Assembly (NCBI GenBank): GCA_009693055.1
Contig: SHYA01000001.1
Location: 300,547-364,546 of the forward strand
From: Dehalococcoidia bacterium
GTDB lineage: Bacteria > Chloroflexota > Dehalococcoidia > Lucifugimonadales > SHYT01
Direction: 5' to 3'
Length of the DNA stretch: 64,000 nt
Part shown: in pieces, positions 8,352-17,608 of the stretch
Position numbering within the stretch: the stretch's first letter is position 1
Layout of the letters: every line of letters begins with the position of its first letter
The notes under the pieces: generated by a model
Told to the model about the DNA's origin: nothing
What the model saw: the letters and a program-made list of their open reading frames with translations, nothing else
Databases searched by the model: none
Position numbers and translations under genes: made by a program

Positions 8352-9821
8352 ATGTACCACCCGACGCTGGAAGAGGTTAAACGGCTTGCGGGCCGGGGCA
8401 ACCTGGTGCCGGTCTACCGCGAGCTGAACGCCGACCTGGAGACGCCCGTCTCCGCGTACCTGAAGGTCGCGCGGCCGCCGTACTCCTTCCTGCTGGAGAG
8501 CGTGGAGGGCGGCGAACGGATCGCACGGTACAGCTTCATCGGCACCGAGCCGTCGTGGGTGCTCAAGACGGGGCCGGGCTGCCCGGGCGGCGCGATTGAC
8601 CCCCTCGTGCCGCTGCAAAAGCGACTGGCGCGCTACAAGCTGGTGCCCGTGGCGGGGCTTCCGCGCTTTCACGGCGGCGTGGTCGGTTACCTGGGGTACG
8701 ACGCGGTGCGGTACTTTGAGCCGCGCGTTCCAAAGCCATCCAAAGACACCCTCGGCCTGCCAGAGGCGGTGTTCATGCAGGCGGACACACTGCTGGTGTT
8801 TGACCACGTGCGCCACAAGATCAAGGTGGTGAGCCACGCAAAGCTGGACGGCGACACGGACAGGGCGTACGCGCGGGCCGTGGCGCGTATTGAGCGGGTG
8901 GTCAAGCGGCTGGAGCGCCCCTTGCGCTTGTCCAAACGCCCAGCACTGCCAGGTAATCCCGCTCATCCTTCGACAAGCTCAGGACGAGCGGAGCACAAGT
9001 CTAACTTCACCCGCGAGGGTTACCACTTGGCCGTGCTGCACGCCAAGGAGTACATCACTGCGGGCGACGTCATCCAGGTGGTGCTCTCCCAGCGGCTGGA
9101 GCGTCCCACGAGCGCGGGCTCGCTGGACATCTACCGGGCGCTGCGCGCGATCAACCCGTCGCCGTACATGTACCACCTGGCCCTGGACGACTTCGCCGTC
9201 GTGGGCGCGTCGCCGGAGCTGCTGGTGCGCGTGGAGGACGGGTTGGTGGAGAACCACCCCATCGCGGGCACGCGGCCGCGCGGCCAGACAGAGGAGCGGG
9301 ACGCAGCCCTGGAGCGCGAGCTGCGCGCCAGCGAGAAGGAGCGCGCCGAGCACATCATGCTGGTTGACCTGGGCCGCAACGACATCGGCTGCGTCAGCCG
9401 GCCGGGCACCGTCAAGGTCACGCAGCTCATGGACGTGGAGCGGTACTCCCACGTGATGCACCTGGTCTCCCACGTGGAGGGGGGGCTGCGCCCGGAGCTG
9501 AACGCCTTTGACGCGCTCCGCGCCTCGTTTCCGGCGGGTACCGTGTCCGGCGCGCCGAAGATCCGCGCTATGGAGCTCATCTCGAAGCTGGAGGGCCAGG
9601 CCCGCGGCACGTACGCGGGCGCCGTCGGTTACTTCAGCTTCTCCGGCAACATGGACACCGCCATCGCCATCCGCACCCTGGTGCTTAAGGACGGCGTCGC
9701 GTACATCCAGGCGGGCGGCGGCATTGTGTACGACAGCGACCCGGAGGCGGAGTACCAGGAGACGCTGCAGAAGGCGCAAGCGCTGCTCCGCGCCGTGGCC
9801 CAGGCGGAAGAGGGGCGGTGA
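8352..9821 (+). CDS. trpE: Anthranilate synthase component I
   Basis: TrpE converts chorismate with TrpG-derived ammonia to anthranilate, the first committed step to tryptophan. ATG 8352 (MYHPTLEEVKRLAG) follows GAGGAG and gives 489 residues. The feedback Trp-binding motif LLES is present (PYSFLLESVEGG), as are NPSPYMYHLALDD, HPIAGTRPRG, LVDLGRNDIG, FPAGTVSGAPKIRAME and the C-terminal YIQAGGGIVYDSDPE. Between the N-terminal domain and the chorismate-binding domain lies an odd linker, HPSTSSGRAEHKS, which is the translation of a dispersed palindromic repeat (8960-8996). The enzyme looks otherwise intact. It is coupled to trpG by a 1-base gap. Confidence 0.97.
   Translation: MYHPTLEEVKRLAGRGNLVPVYRELNADLETPVSAYLKVARPPYSFLLESVEGGERIARYSFIGTEPSWVLKTGPGCPGGAIDPLVPLQKRLARYKLVPVAGLPRFHGGVVGYLGYDAVRYFEPRVPKPSKDTLGLPEAVFMQADTLLVFDHVRHKIKVVSHAKLDGDTDRAYARAVARIERVVKRLERPLRLSKRPALPGNPAHPSTSSGRAEHKSNFTREGYHLAVLHAKEYITAGDVIQVVLSQRLERPTSAGSLDIYRALRAINPSPYMYHLALDDFAVVGASPELLVRVEDGLVENHPIAGTRPRGQTEERDAALERELRASEKERAEHIMLVDLGRNDIGCVSRPGTVKVTQLMDVERYSHVMHLVSHVEGGLRPELNAFDALRASFPAGTVSGAPKIRAMELISKLEGQARGTYAGAVGYFSFSGNMDTAIAIRTLVLKDGVAYIQAGGGIVYDSDPEAEYQETLQKAQALLRAVAQAEEGR
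8960..8996 (+). repeat. Family B palindromic repeat inserted in frame in trpE
   Basis: TCCTTCGACAAGCTCAGGA followed by CGAGCGGAGCAC matches the motif (CTTCGGCAAGCTCAGGGTGA, GCGGAG) seen in intergenic DNA at 26680-26775. Here it is read as HPSTSSGRAEHKS within the interdomain linker of TrpE, with the frame kept. Confidence 0.8.
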
Positions 9822-9822
9822 C

Positions 9823-10404
9823 ATGCTGCTGCTTATCGACAACTACGACAGCTTCACGTACAACCTGTACCAGTACCTCTCGGAGCTGGGGGCCGACGTC
9901 GTGACCGTTCGCAACGACCAGGCCAGCGTGGAGGAGATTGAGCGCATGGCGCCGGAGCGGATCGTCATCTCGCCCGGCCCGTGCACGCCGCGTGAGGCGG
10001 GCATCTCCAACGACGTTATCCTCCGGTTGGGACCGCGTATCCCTACGCTCGGCGTCTGCCTGGGCCACCAGTGCATCGGCTACGCCTTTGGCGCGAGGGT
10101 GGACCGCGCCGGCGAAATCATGCACGGCAAGACGTCGCTCATCCACCACGATGGGAAGGGCGTGTTCCGCGGCCTGCCCAATCCGTTTGAGGCGATCCGG
10201 TACCACTCGCTGGTCATCTACCCGGAGATGCTCCCGCCCGAGCTTGAGGTGACCGCGCGCACGGAAAGAGGCCTTATAATGGGCGTGCGGCACCGCAGGT
10301 TTCCTATTGAAGGCGTCCAGTTCCACCCAGAGTCCATTATGACCAGCGTCGGCAAAGACCTGCTCAGGAACTTCCTGGCGATCCCTGTCCCCGCCGCACA
10401 ATGA
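9823..10404 (+). CDS. trpG: Anthranilate synthase component II (glutamine amidotransferase)
   Basis: TrpG hydrolyses glutamine and channels ammonia to TrpE. The start ATG 9823 (MLLLIDNYDSFTYNLYQYL) is one base after the trpE stop. The class-I amidotransferase triad is present: Cys in LGVCLGHQCIG, and His and Glu in QFHPESIM. The oxyanion PGPCTP and HGKTS motifs are also seen. The product has 193 residues, normal for a stand-alone TrpG/PabA. It could in principle serve PabB as well, but no pabB is in view. Confidence 0.96.
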   Translation: MLLLIDNYDSFTYNLYQYLSELGADVVTVRNDQASVEEIERMAPERIVISPGPCTPREAGISNDVILRLGPRIPTLGVCLGHQCIGYAFGARVDRAGEIMHGKTSLIHHDGKGVFRGLPNPFEAIRYHSLVIYPEMLPPELEVTARTERGLIMGVRHRRFPIEGVQFHPESIMTSVGKDLLRNFLAIPVPAAQ

Positions 10405-10437
10405 AGCGCCGGAACGGCTGACAAGAGGTGATGTGCC

Positions 10438-10692
10438 ATGGATATGCGGACACTGGTCAAGCCGCACAAGGAGACGACGCGGAGCCTGTCGCACCGCCCT
10501 GACGAGGTGCTGCTCCTGTGGTACGCCGACTTGGGCCTGAAAGTGGACGACGCCGGTCAGGTGGACTACCACTGTCCCCAGTGCGGCAAGCTCCAGAGGG
10601 CTCCGTTGGAGGCGTTCCTGTCCGTGGGCGACCGCCGTGACCCGCGCTGCAACGAGTGCTGGGGCAGCGCGGAGGAGCACGGCGGCGAGTAG
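10438..10692 (+). CDS. Small zinc-ribbon-like protein of the trp operon
   Basis: An 84-residue protein that I do not recognise as a named family. It has two Cys pairs, CPQC in the middle (YHCPQCGKL) and CNEC near the C terminus (RCNECWGS), about 28 residues apart, which looks like a treble-clef or ribbon zinc site. ATG 10438 follows GAGGTG at a good distance. It lies on the trp strand between trpG and the Lrp-domain gene, so it is probably co-transcribed with them. A role in tryptophan metabolism is only inferred from position. Confidence 0.6.
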   Translation: MDMRTLVKPHKETTRSLSHRPDEVLLLWYADLGLKVDDAGQVDYHCPQCGKLQRAPLEAFLSVGDRRDPRCNECWGSAEEHGGE

Positions 10693-10745
10693 CCGGAGAG
10701 CGCGCACGCAGACCACGCTCCAAAGAGGGCGAGAGGAGTGAAGGA

Positions 10746-10979
10746 ATGCCCGTTAAAGCGTACATCCTGATTACGGTGGACGCCCTGCGCACCCGCGAGG
10801 TGATGGAAGTGCTGAGAAAGGACAAACGCCTCCACACTGTCAATGAGGTGCTCGGCCCGTACGACATCGTGGTGGAGATCGAGTCGGAGCAGCTTGACGA
10901 CGTGACCAAGATCCTGCGCGAGGACGTGCGGCCCGTCTCCGGCATCCGCAACACGCTCACATGCGTGGTCGTGCGCTGA
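10746..10979 (+). CDS. Stand-alone Lrp/AsnC ligand-binding (RAM) domain protein
   Basis: The 77-residue product (MPVKAYILITVDALRTREV...) matches the alpha/beta RAM domain of Lrp/AsnC regulators. It has the typical LGPYDIVVEIES segment and the final GIRNTLTCVVV strand, but no helix-turn-helix. ATG 10746 is preceded by GAGAGGAG. Such single-domain proteins usually form oligomers and bind amino acids at subunit interfaces. Within the trp operon it could sense an aromatic amino acid, but that is inference. Confidence 0.82.
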   Translation: MPVKAYILITVDALRTREVMEVLRKDKRLHTVNEVLGPYDIVVEIESEQLDDVTKILREDVRPVSGIRNTLTCVVVR

Positions 10980-11066
10980 GCAGTACGGCACCCGTCTCTC
11001 TGATGGCCCGAGGCAGGGGCGGTTTATGGGTAACCCCACGCGAACGGCCTGCCCAGGTGAAGAGCC

Positions 11067-12080
11067 ATGATCCGTGAAGCCATCGACGCCCTCGTCTCCG
11101 GCCGCTCGCTCACCGAACGGGAGGCCGCATCCGTCATGCAAGAGATCATGACCGGCCAGGCCACGCCCGCGCAGACAGGCGCGTTCCTCACCGCGCTCCG
11201 CATGAGGGGCGAGACCCCTGAAGAGGTGGCGGGGATGGCGCGTGTCATGCGAGAAAAGGCGCTGCGCGTGGACGTCCCTGGCCCGCTGGTGGACGTCGTC
11301 GGCACCGGCGGCGATGGGCGCGGCACGTTCAACATCTCTACCGCCGCCGCGTTTGTGGTCGCGGGCGCCGGCGTGCGCGTCGCTAAGCACGGCAACCGCG
11401 CCGCCTCCGGCACATGCGGCAGCGCCGACCTGCTGGAGGCGTGCGGCGTCAAACTCGCCCTCAGCCCGGCAAGCGTCGCGCGCTGCATCCAGGAGGTGGG
11501 CATCGGCTTCATGTTCGCGCCCGCCTTCCACCCCGCCATGAAGCACGTCGTACCCGTGCGCCGCGAGCTAGGCATCCGCACCGCCTTCAACATCCTCGGC
11601 CCCATCACCAACCCGGCCCACGTCCAGCACCAGCTCACCGGCGTTGCCGAGGAGCGCCTCGGCGCCCTCGTCGCCCACGCGCTCCTGTCGCTCGGCCTCA
11701 AGCACGCGCTCGTCGTCCACGGAGAGGACGGCATGGACGAGCTGACGCTGTCAGGCCCGTCCCACGTCTGGGAGATCATCAACGGTGAGATGCGCCGCTG
11801 CACGTTCTCGCCCGAGCAGGCAGGCCTCGCCCGCGTCCCCACCGACGCGCTCAAGGGCGGCACCGTCCAGCAGAACCGGGACGCGCTGGAACGCCTGCTC
11901 AGCGGCGAGCCCGGCCCGCTGCGCCAGGTGGTGCTCTACAACGCCGCCGCCACGCTCCTGGCCGCCGACGCCGTCGCGGACCTGCGTGAGGGCGTGCGGC
12001 GCGCCGCCGAGTCTATCGACAGCGGCAAGGCGATGAAAGCTCTCCGCGGCCTCGTGGAGCTCAGCCAGAAGCTGGAGTAG
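11067..12080 (+). CDS. trpD: Anthranilate phosphoribosyltransferase
   Basis: TrpD joins anthranilate to PRPP. The 337-residue protein has the PRPP motif VGTGGDGRGTFNIS, then KHGNRAASGTCGSADLLEACG and FNILGPITNPA, all diagnostic. ATG 11067 follows AGGTGAAGAG. It is 87 bases downstream of the Lrp-domain gene and 1-2 bases before an apparent duplicated trpC start. Confidence 0.97.
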   Translation: MIREAIDALVSGRSLTEREAASVMQEIMTGQATPAQTGAFLTALRMRGETPEEVAGMARVMREKALRVDVPGPLVDVVGTGGDGRGTFNISTAAAFVVAGAGVRVAKHGNRAASGTCGSADLLEACGVKLALSPASVARCIQEVGIGFMFAPAFHPAMKHVVPVRRELGIRTAFNILGPITNPAHVQHQLTGVAEERLGALVAHALLSLGLKHALVVHGEDGMDELTLSGPSHVWEIINGEMRRCTFSPEQAGLARVPTDALKGGTVQQNRDALERLLSGEPGPLRQVVLYNAAATLLAADAVADLREGVRRAAESIDSGKAMKALRGLVELSQKLE

Positions 12081-12081
12081 A

Positions 12082-12154
12082 CCATGACGACCATGCTGGG
12101 CCCCATCGTGGCCGTTCCCTCCTCTTGTCATCCTGAGCGAAGTGAAGGATCCGC
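12082..12154 (+). repeat. Family A repeat flanked by a duplicated trpC 5' end
   Basis: The repeat GTCATCCTGAGCGAAGTGAA + GGATCC occupies 12127-12152. Upstream of it, 12084-12113 reads ATGACGACCATGCTGGGCCC + CATCGTGGCC. This closely resembles the true trpC start at 12158 (ATGACCATGTTGGACCCCAT + CGTCGCA). The gap between trpD and trpC therefore holds an older copy of the trpC start, a repeat, and then the functional start. Confidence 0.7.
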
Positions 12155-12157
12155 CCC

Positions 12158-12955
12158 ATGACCATGTTGGACCCCATCGTCGCAGCGAAACGCGGGGAGG
12201 TCGCCCGTCACAAGGCGGAGACCCCGCTCGTGGAGCTGGAGCGCCGCGTCAAATCGGAGCCGCAGCCCGTCAACTTCTCCGGCGCGCTGTGGGGCCAGTC
12301 CGTGCGCCTCATCGCCGAGGTGAAAAAGGCCTCCCCCTCCAAGGGGCTGCTGCGCGCCGAGTTTGACCCCGTTGCGCTCGCGCAGACCTACGCGGAGAAC
12401 GGCGCAGCCGCCATCTCGGTTCTCACCGACGTGCACTTCCAGGGCACGCTCAAGCACCTGCGCCAGGTGAAGGAGACGGTGCGCGAGCGAGGGCTGCCTG
12501 TCCTGCGCAAGGACTTTGTGGTTGACCCCTACCAGCTCTACGAGGCGCGTGCCTTCGGCGCGGACGCCGCCCTCCTCATCGTCGCCATCCTCAAGCCGGA
12601 TGAGCTGCCCGAGCTGCTCAAGGTAGCCAAGCGCCTCTTTCTCCAGTGCCTCGTGGAGGTCCACTCGGAGGAGGAGCTTGCGCAGGCCGCGGACGCGGGC
12701 GCGGAGGTGATCGGCATCAACAACCGCGACCTGTGCACGTTCCACACCACGCTGGCGGTCACCGAGCGGCTGGCGCCCAAGGCCCCGCGCGGCAAGGTGC
12801 TGGTCAGCGAAAGCGGCATCAGCACCCGCGAGGACGTGCTGCGCGTGGCCAAGCTGGGCGTGCACGCCATCCTCGTCGGCGAGGCGCTCGTCACCTCCAG
12901 CGACATCCCCGCCAAGATGCGCGAGCTGCTGGGCACCGACATACCCGCGCGCTAA
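12158..12955 (+). CDS. trpC: Indole-3-glycerol phosphate synthase
   Basis: TrpC closes the indole ring from CdRP. The 265-residue TIM barrel shows IAEVKKASPSKG (catalytic Lys), FDPVALAQTYAENGA, VLRKDFVVDPYQ, EVHSEEEL, IGINNRDLCTF and VSESGIST. Either ATG 12158 or 12164 could start it; both lie just downstream of the family A repeat. No good Shine-Dalgarno is visible, perhaps because the repeat replaced it. Confidence 0.96.
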   Translation: MTMLDPIVAAKRGEVARHKAETPLVELERRVKSEPQPVNFSGALWGQSVRLIAEVKKASPSKGLLRAEFDPVALAQTYAENGAAAISVLTDVHFQGTLKHLRQVKETVRERGLPVLRKDFVVDPYQLYEARAFGADAALLIVAILKPDELPELLKVAKRLFLQCLVEVHSEEELAQAADAGAEVIGINNRDLCTFHTTLAVTERLAPKAPRGKVLVSESGISTREDVLRVAKLGVHAILVGEALVTSSDIPAKMRELLGTDIPAR

Positions 12956-13001
12956 GCCTCTATACCTAACCCTTTGACCTTGTCCTGGCGAAAGGAGTTA
13001 T

Positions 13002-13145
13002 ATGGCGCAGAATATCTATCAAAGGGCCTGGGAATTGTTTCTCTCCAAAGTGGAAGCTAAGACTAGTTGGGGACGCATAGAACTGAAAGAGCTAATGGCT
13101 CAATGCCTGGTAGGGGCAGGCAAACCGACCCGACGGTCAAATTGA
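13002..13145 (+). CDS. Hypothetical 47-residue protein in the trp operon
   Basis: ATG 13002 follows AAAGGAG with a 4-base spacer, a textbook ribosome-binding site. The frame MAQNIYQRAWELFLSKVE... runs 47 codons to TGA at 13143-13145 and ends KPTRRSN. Base and codon use are clearly more AT-rich (aat, tat, aga-type choices) than in the trp genes on either side. The N-terminal two thirds look helical and amphipathic. I recognise no family. It travels with the GIY-YIG gene in a small insert between trpC and trpF. Confidence 0.55.
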   Translation: MAQNIYQRAWELFLSKVEAKTSWGRIELKELMAQCLVGAGKPTRRSN

Positions 13146-13158
13146 CCCACTGCGACTC

Positions 13159-13186
13159 CTGTCATCCTGAGCGAAGCGAAGGATCT
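13159..13186 (+). repeat. Family A repeat, left copy beside the GIY-YIG gene
   Basis: CTGTCATCCTGAGCGAAGCG + AAGGATCTCC. It is the inverted partner of the copy at 13529-13558. Confidence 0.75.
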
Positions 13187-13217
13187 CCTCTGACGTTTCG
13201 CTGAATGGGACGTGGTG

Positions 13218-13502
13218 ATGCTGTACTACGTTTACATCATGAGCAACGCTTCTAAGACTCTTTACGTTGGAGTTACCAACGACCTGGTAAGAAGAGTTGT
13301 TGGGCATAAGAACAAGACGGGCAGTGCATTCGTACGTAAGTACAACGTGACCAGGCTTGTATACTACGAGCAGGCTGACGATCCTAGTACGGCTATTAAG
13401 CGCGAGGAGCAGATCAAGGGTTGGTTGCGAGCAAGGAAGCTTGCGTTGATTGAAGCTGTGAATCCGGCGTGGGATGACTTGAGCAAGGAGTTGCCCTTCT
13501 AG
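13218..13502 (+). CDS. Small GIY-YIG domain nuclease (UPF0213-like)
   Basis: A 94-residue single-domain GIY-YIG protein. The first motif is YYVYIMSN with the partner LYVGVTNDLVRRV; the catalytic Arg (VRRV) follows, then His in VGHKN, FVRKYNVTRLVYYE and the Glu-containing AIKREEQIKGW. I use ATG 13218; GTG 13212 adds two residues. Codon use is more AT-rich than in trpC and trpF. Single-domain GIY-YIG proteins are widespread but largely uncharacterised; the related homing endonucleases cut DNA. Here it sits between two inverted family A repeats, inside a biosynthetic operon. Confidence 0.88.
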   Translation: MLYYVYIMSNASKTLYVGVTNDLVRRVVGHKNKTGSAFVRKYNVTRLVYYEQADDPSTAIKREEQIKGWLRARKLALIEAVNPAWDDLSKELPF

Positions 13503-13528
13503 CCACGCCGCATATGGTAATCGTGCAG

Positions 13529-13558
13529 GGGAGATTCTTTGCTGCACTCAGAATGACA
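13529..13558 (-). repeat. Family A repeat, right copy, inverted, abutting trpF
   Basis: On the minus strand it reads CTGTCATTCTGAGTGCAGCA + AAGAATCTCC. It ends 7 bases before the trpF start, so it supplies the trpF upstream region. Confidence 0.75.
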
Positions 13559-13564
13559 GAAAAC

Positions 13565-14227
13565 ATGCTCGTCAAAATCTGCGGCCTCCAGCAGCTTGAG
13601 CACGCCCTCGCGGCGGCGGAGGCGGGCGCAGACCTCTTCGGCATGGTGTTCGTGCCGGGCGTGCGCCGCCGCATCACGCCCCAGCAGGCCCGCGCCATCG
13701 CGCAGGGCGTCAGCGCCGTGTGCGCCAAGCAAGGGAAACCTGCCCCCAAGCTCGTCGGCCTGTTCGCCGACCAGCCCCTGGACGAGGTGAACGCCATCGC
13801 CCGCTCCGTCGGCCTTGCCCACGTCCAACTCTGCGGCGCCGAGCCGATGGACTACTGCCAGCGCGTCGCCGTGCCCCCCCTCAAGGTGCTCCACGTAGAC
13901 GACTCCGCGCCGCGTCAGCAAGCCATCGCGGCGCTTGACGTAACGCTCAAGGCGCTCAACGAGGCTGGCTGGCTGGCCGTCTTGGACAGGCGCTCCGAGA
14001 AGCAGCCCGGCGGCCTCGGAGTGACGTTTGACTGGACCGTGGCTGCGGAGCTGGCGCAACGCGGGCGTCGTTTCCTGCTGGCGGGCGGCCTCACGCCCGA
14101 GAACGTCGCGAACGCAGTCCGCACCGTCTACCCCTACGGCGTGGACGTCTCCACCGGCGTGGAAACGTCGAGCGTCAAGGATACGGGTAAGATACGGGCC
14201 TTCATCGCTGCCTCTCGGAAAGCGTAA
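13565..14227 (+). CDS. trpF: Phosphoribosylanthranilate isomerase
   Basis: TrpF isomerises PRA to CdRP. ATG 13565 gives [20 protein letters not shown], where the KICG motif carries the catalytic Cys. Then [30 protein letters not shown] and [15 protein letters not shown] follow. The product has 220 residues. An ATG at 13553 would add four residues encoded by the repeat (MTEN). The order TrpC then TrpF here is reversed relative to the pathway but common in operons. Confidence 0.95.
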   Translation: MLVKICGLQQLEHALAAAEAGADLFGMVFVPGVRRRITPQQARAIAQGVSAVCAKQGKPAPKLVGLFADQPLDEVNAIARSVGLAHVQLCGAEPMDYCQRVAVPPLKVLHVDDSAPRQQAIAALDVTLKALNEAGWLAVLDRRSEKQPGGLGVTFDWTVAAELAQRGRRFLLAGGLTPENVANAVRTVYPYGVDVSTGVETSSVKDTGKIRAFIAASRKA

Positions 14228-14237
14228 ACTGGTGCCG

Positions 14238-15464
<1,227 letters not shown>

Positions 15465-15473
15465 CGGCACCTT

Positions 15474-15514
15474 GTCATTCTGAGTTCCGATCAAATCGGG
15501 ACGAAGAATCTCCC
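15474..15514 (+). repeat. Family A repeat after trpB
   Basis: GTCATTCTGAGTTCCGATCA + AATCGGGACGAAGAATCTCCC: the family A ends (GTCATTCTGAG and GAAGAATCTCC) with a different central hairpin (CCGAT...ATCGG). It occupies the place where trpA would normally start. Confidence 0.7.
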
Positions 15515-15607
15515 GGCACCTCTTCTGACCGCAACGCGGCCGCCGGTGGACGATTCTTCAGTACAGCCCCACTTGTCGTGAGCCCTTCGGCATGCCAAAG
15601 TAGCGCC

Positions 15608-16099
15608 ATGAGCTTCCTCGTCTCGCTGGCGGCCGAGTGGTACGCCTACTACCACCGCTGCGCCGTCTGGACGCACACCAAGTTCGGCCCGATGCCCGCA
15701 AGCGGCCTCACGGGCGAGCTGGAAGTCGTCGCCTTCAACCCGTGGACGCGCGTCCTCACGCACATTGAGACGTTCCCGGTGCCCAACACGTGGCAGGAGC
15801 ACCGCCTCCGCGTCGCCCAGCGGTTCCATGACAGCCGGGACTTTCTAAAGGATCTGTTCGCGCTTGATGTCGTGCGGGTGGACCGGCTGGCGGTCATCGC
15901 GGTCAAGGAGCCGCTCACGCCGGCGGGACTGCTGGAAGGCGTCGACGTCAAGACGGTGCCCGCGCTGGTCAACCTCATCGCCGTCGTGCTGGCGGGGCAG
16001 CACCCCGTGGACGAGGCCGTGCCGGAGAGCTACCCCCTTCTCCGGGCGATGCAGCTCGGCGCGCACTATGGCCTTCTCAGCCAGCACACCCAGGACTGA
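15608..16099 (+). CDS. Hypothetical protein
   Basis: A 163-residue protein from ATG 15608 (MSFLVSLAAEWYAYYHRCAV...). I recognise no family, and see no signal peptide or membrane segment. It is rich in aromatic residues near the N terminus and moderately acidic. GC and codon use match the neighbours, which supports it being a real gene. No convincing Shine-Dalgarno is seen. It sits alone between the trp operon and glyA. Confidence 0.6.
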   Translation: MSFLVSLAAEWYAYYHRCAVWTHTKFGPMPASGLTGELEVVAFNPWTRVLTHIETFPVPNTWQEHRLRVAQRFHDSRDFLKDLFALDVVRVDRLAVIAVKEPLTPAGLLEGVDVKTVPALVNLIAVVLAGQHPVDEAVPESYPLLRAMQLGAHYGLLSQHTQD

Positions 16100-16204
16100 G
16101 CACGTAGCCCTAGGTGCCGGGGTTCGTTCTCCTGCTGAATGGTAGAATGGACTGCTGACCCGCAGCGCCGCCCCCAACCTCTAACCTCAGAGCAAAGGAG
16201 TCCC

Positions 16205-17503
16205 ATGACGAGGACGAAGGCCACGGAAATCCCCGCCGTCCTGCAGTGGCGCGACCCGGAGCTTGCCGCGGCGCTCCAGCGCGAGATGCGCCGCCAGCAG
16301 GAGTCCATCATCCTCATCGCGTCGGAGAACTACGCCTCCCGCGCGGTGCTTGAGGCCACCGGCTCCGTCCTCACCAACAAGTACGCGGAGGGCTACCCGG
16401 GCAAGCGGTACTACGGAGGCTGCGAGTTCGTGGACCAGGTGGAGACCCTGGCGATAGAGCGGGCCAAGAAGCTGTTCGGCGCGGAGCACGCCAACGTGCA
16501 GCCGCACTCCGGCACGCAGGCCAACATGGCCGCCTATTTCGCGCTCCTCCAGCCCGGCGACACCGTCATGGGCATGAAGCTGGACCAGGGCGGCCATCTC
16601 TCCCACGGCAGCCCGGTCAACTTCTCCGGCAAGCTGTACAAGTTCGTGGCCTACGGCGTGGACCGCGAGACGGAGCGTATAGACTTCGCCGAGGTTGAGC
16701 GCCTCGCCAAGGAGCACCGTCCCAAGGTGATCGTCGCGGGCTACACCGCGTACCCGCGCACCATAGACTTCGCCCGCTTCCGCCAGATCGCCGACGAGGT
16801 CGGGGCCGTGCTGATGGTGGACATCGCGCACATCGCGGGCCTCGTCGCGGGCGGCGCGCACCCGTCGCCGCTGCCGCACGCCCAGGTGGTCACCAGCACC
16901 GCCCACAAGTCCCTCCGCGGGCCGCGCAGCGCCTTCATCCTCTCCACCGGCGCGCTCGCCAAGGAGATAGACCGCGCCGTCTTCCCGCAGACCCAAGGCG
17001 GCCCGTTCATCCACGTCATCGCGGCCAAGGCCGTCTGCTTCGCCGAGGCGCTTGAACCGGGCTTCCGGCAGTACGCGCACCGCGTCGTGGAGAACGCCCG
17101 AACGCTCGCCGCCACGCTTCAGGAGGGGGGGCTGCGCATCGTCTCCGGCGGCACGGACAACCACCTGCTGCTCGTTGACCTGGCGAAACTGGATATAACC
17201 GGCAAGCAGGCGGAGGAGGCGCTCGGCCGCGCCAACATCCACCTCAACCGCAACGCCATCCCGTACGACACCAAGCCGCCGCGCGTCACCAGCGGGCTGC
17301 GCATCGGCACCCCAGCCGTCACCTCCCGCGGCATGGGCCCCGCCGAGATGCGGCACGTCGGGCGCGCCATCGTGGACGTCCTCACCCACCCTGGCGACCC
17401 GGAGGTGGAGGCCAAGGTCCGCCTCTCCATGATGGACCTCGCCTCCGGCTTCCCCGTCCCCGGCATCACCTGCGACGCCGGCTGGCCGTGGGGGGGGGGG
17501 TAG
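16205..17503 (+). CDS. glyA: Serine hydroxymethyltransferase
   Basis: GlyA interconverts serine and glycine and feeds one-carbon units to folate. ATG 16205 follows AAAGGAG with a 4-base spacer and gives 432 residues. Family motifs are [47 protein letters not shown], and the PLP lysine region [14 protein letters not shown]. The tail ends in a run of 11 G bases (17490-17500) read as W-G-G-G before TAG, which is a spot prone to indels. Confidence 0.97.
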   Translation: MTRTKATEIPAVLQWRDPELAAALQREMRRQQESIILIASENYASRAVLEATGSVLTNKYAEGYPGKRYYGGCEFVDQVETLAIERAKKLFGAEHANVQPHSGTQANMAAYFALLQPGDTVMGMKLDQGGHLSHGSPVNFSGKLYKFVAYGVDRETERIDFAEVERLAKEHRPKVIVAGYTAYPRTIDFARFRQIADEVGAVLMVDIAHIAGLVAGGAHPSPLPHAQVVTSTAHKSLRGPRSAFILSTGALAKEIDRAVFPQTQGGPFIHVIAAKAVCFAEALEPGFRQYAHRVVENARTLAATLQEGGLRIVSGGTDNHLLLVDLAKLDITGKQAEEALGRANIHLNRNAIPYDTKPPRVTSGLRIGTPAVTSRGMGPAEMRHVGRAIVDVLTHPGDPEVEAKVRLSMMDLASGFPVPGITCDAGWPWGGG

Positions 17504-17509
17504 GGCGCA

Positions 17510-17578
17510 CGCCCACCCGTCTCGTATGCTTCTCCGAGGGGACGAGCCCCCTCGGACTCCCCAATTCCCGGTCGGGCA
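17510..17578 (-). repeat. Dispersed palindromic repeat, family C, copy 2
   Basis: On the minus strand it runs GCCCGACCGGGAATTGGGGA, GTCCGAGGGGGCTCGTCCCC, TCGGAGAAGCATACGAG. It separates glyA from the rpsF promoter. Confidence 0.75.
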
Positions 17579-17608
17579 AACTGGTACACTGCTCGTTCGG
17601 ACGCCCCT

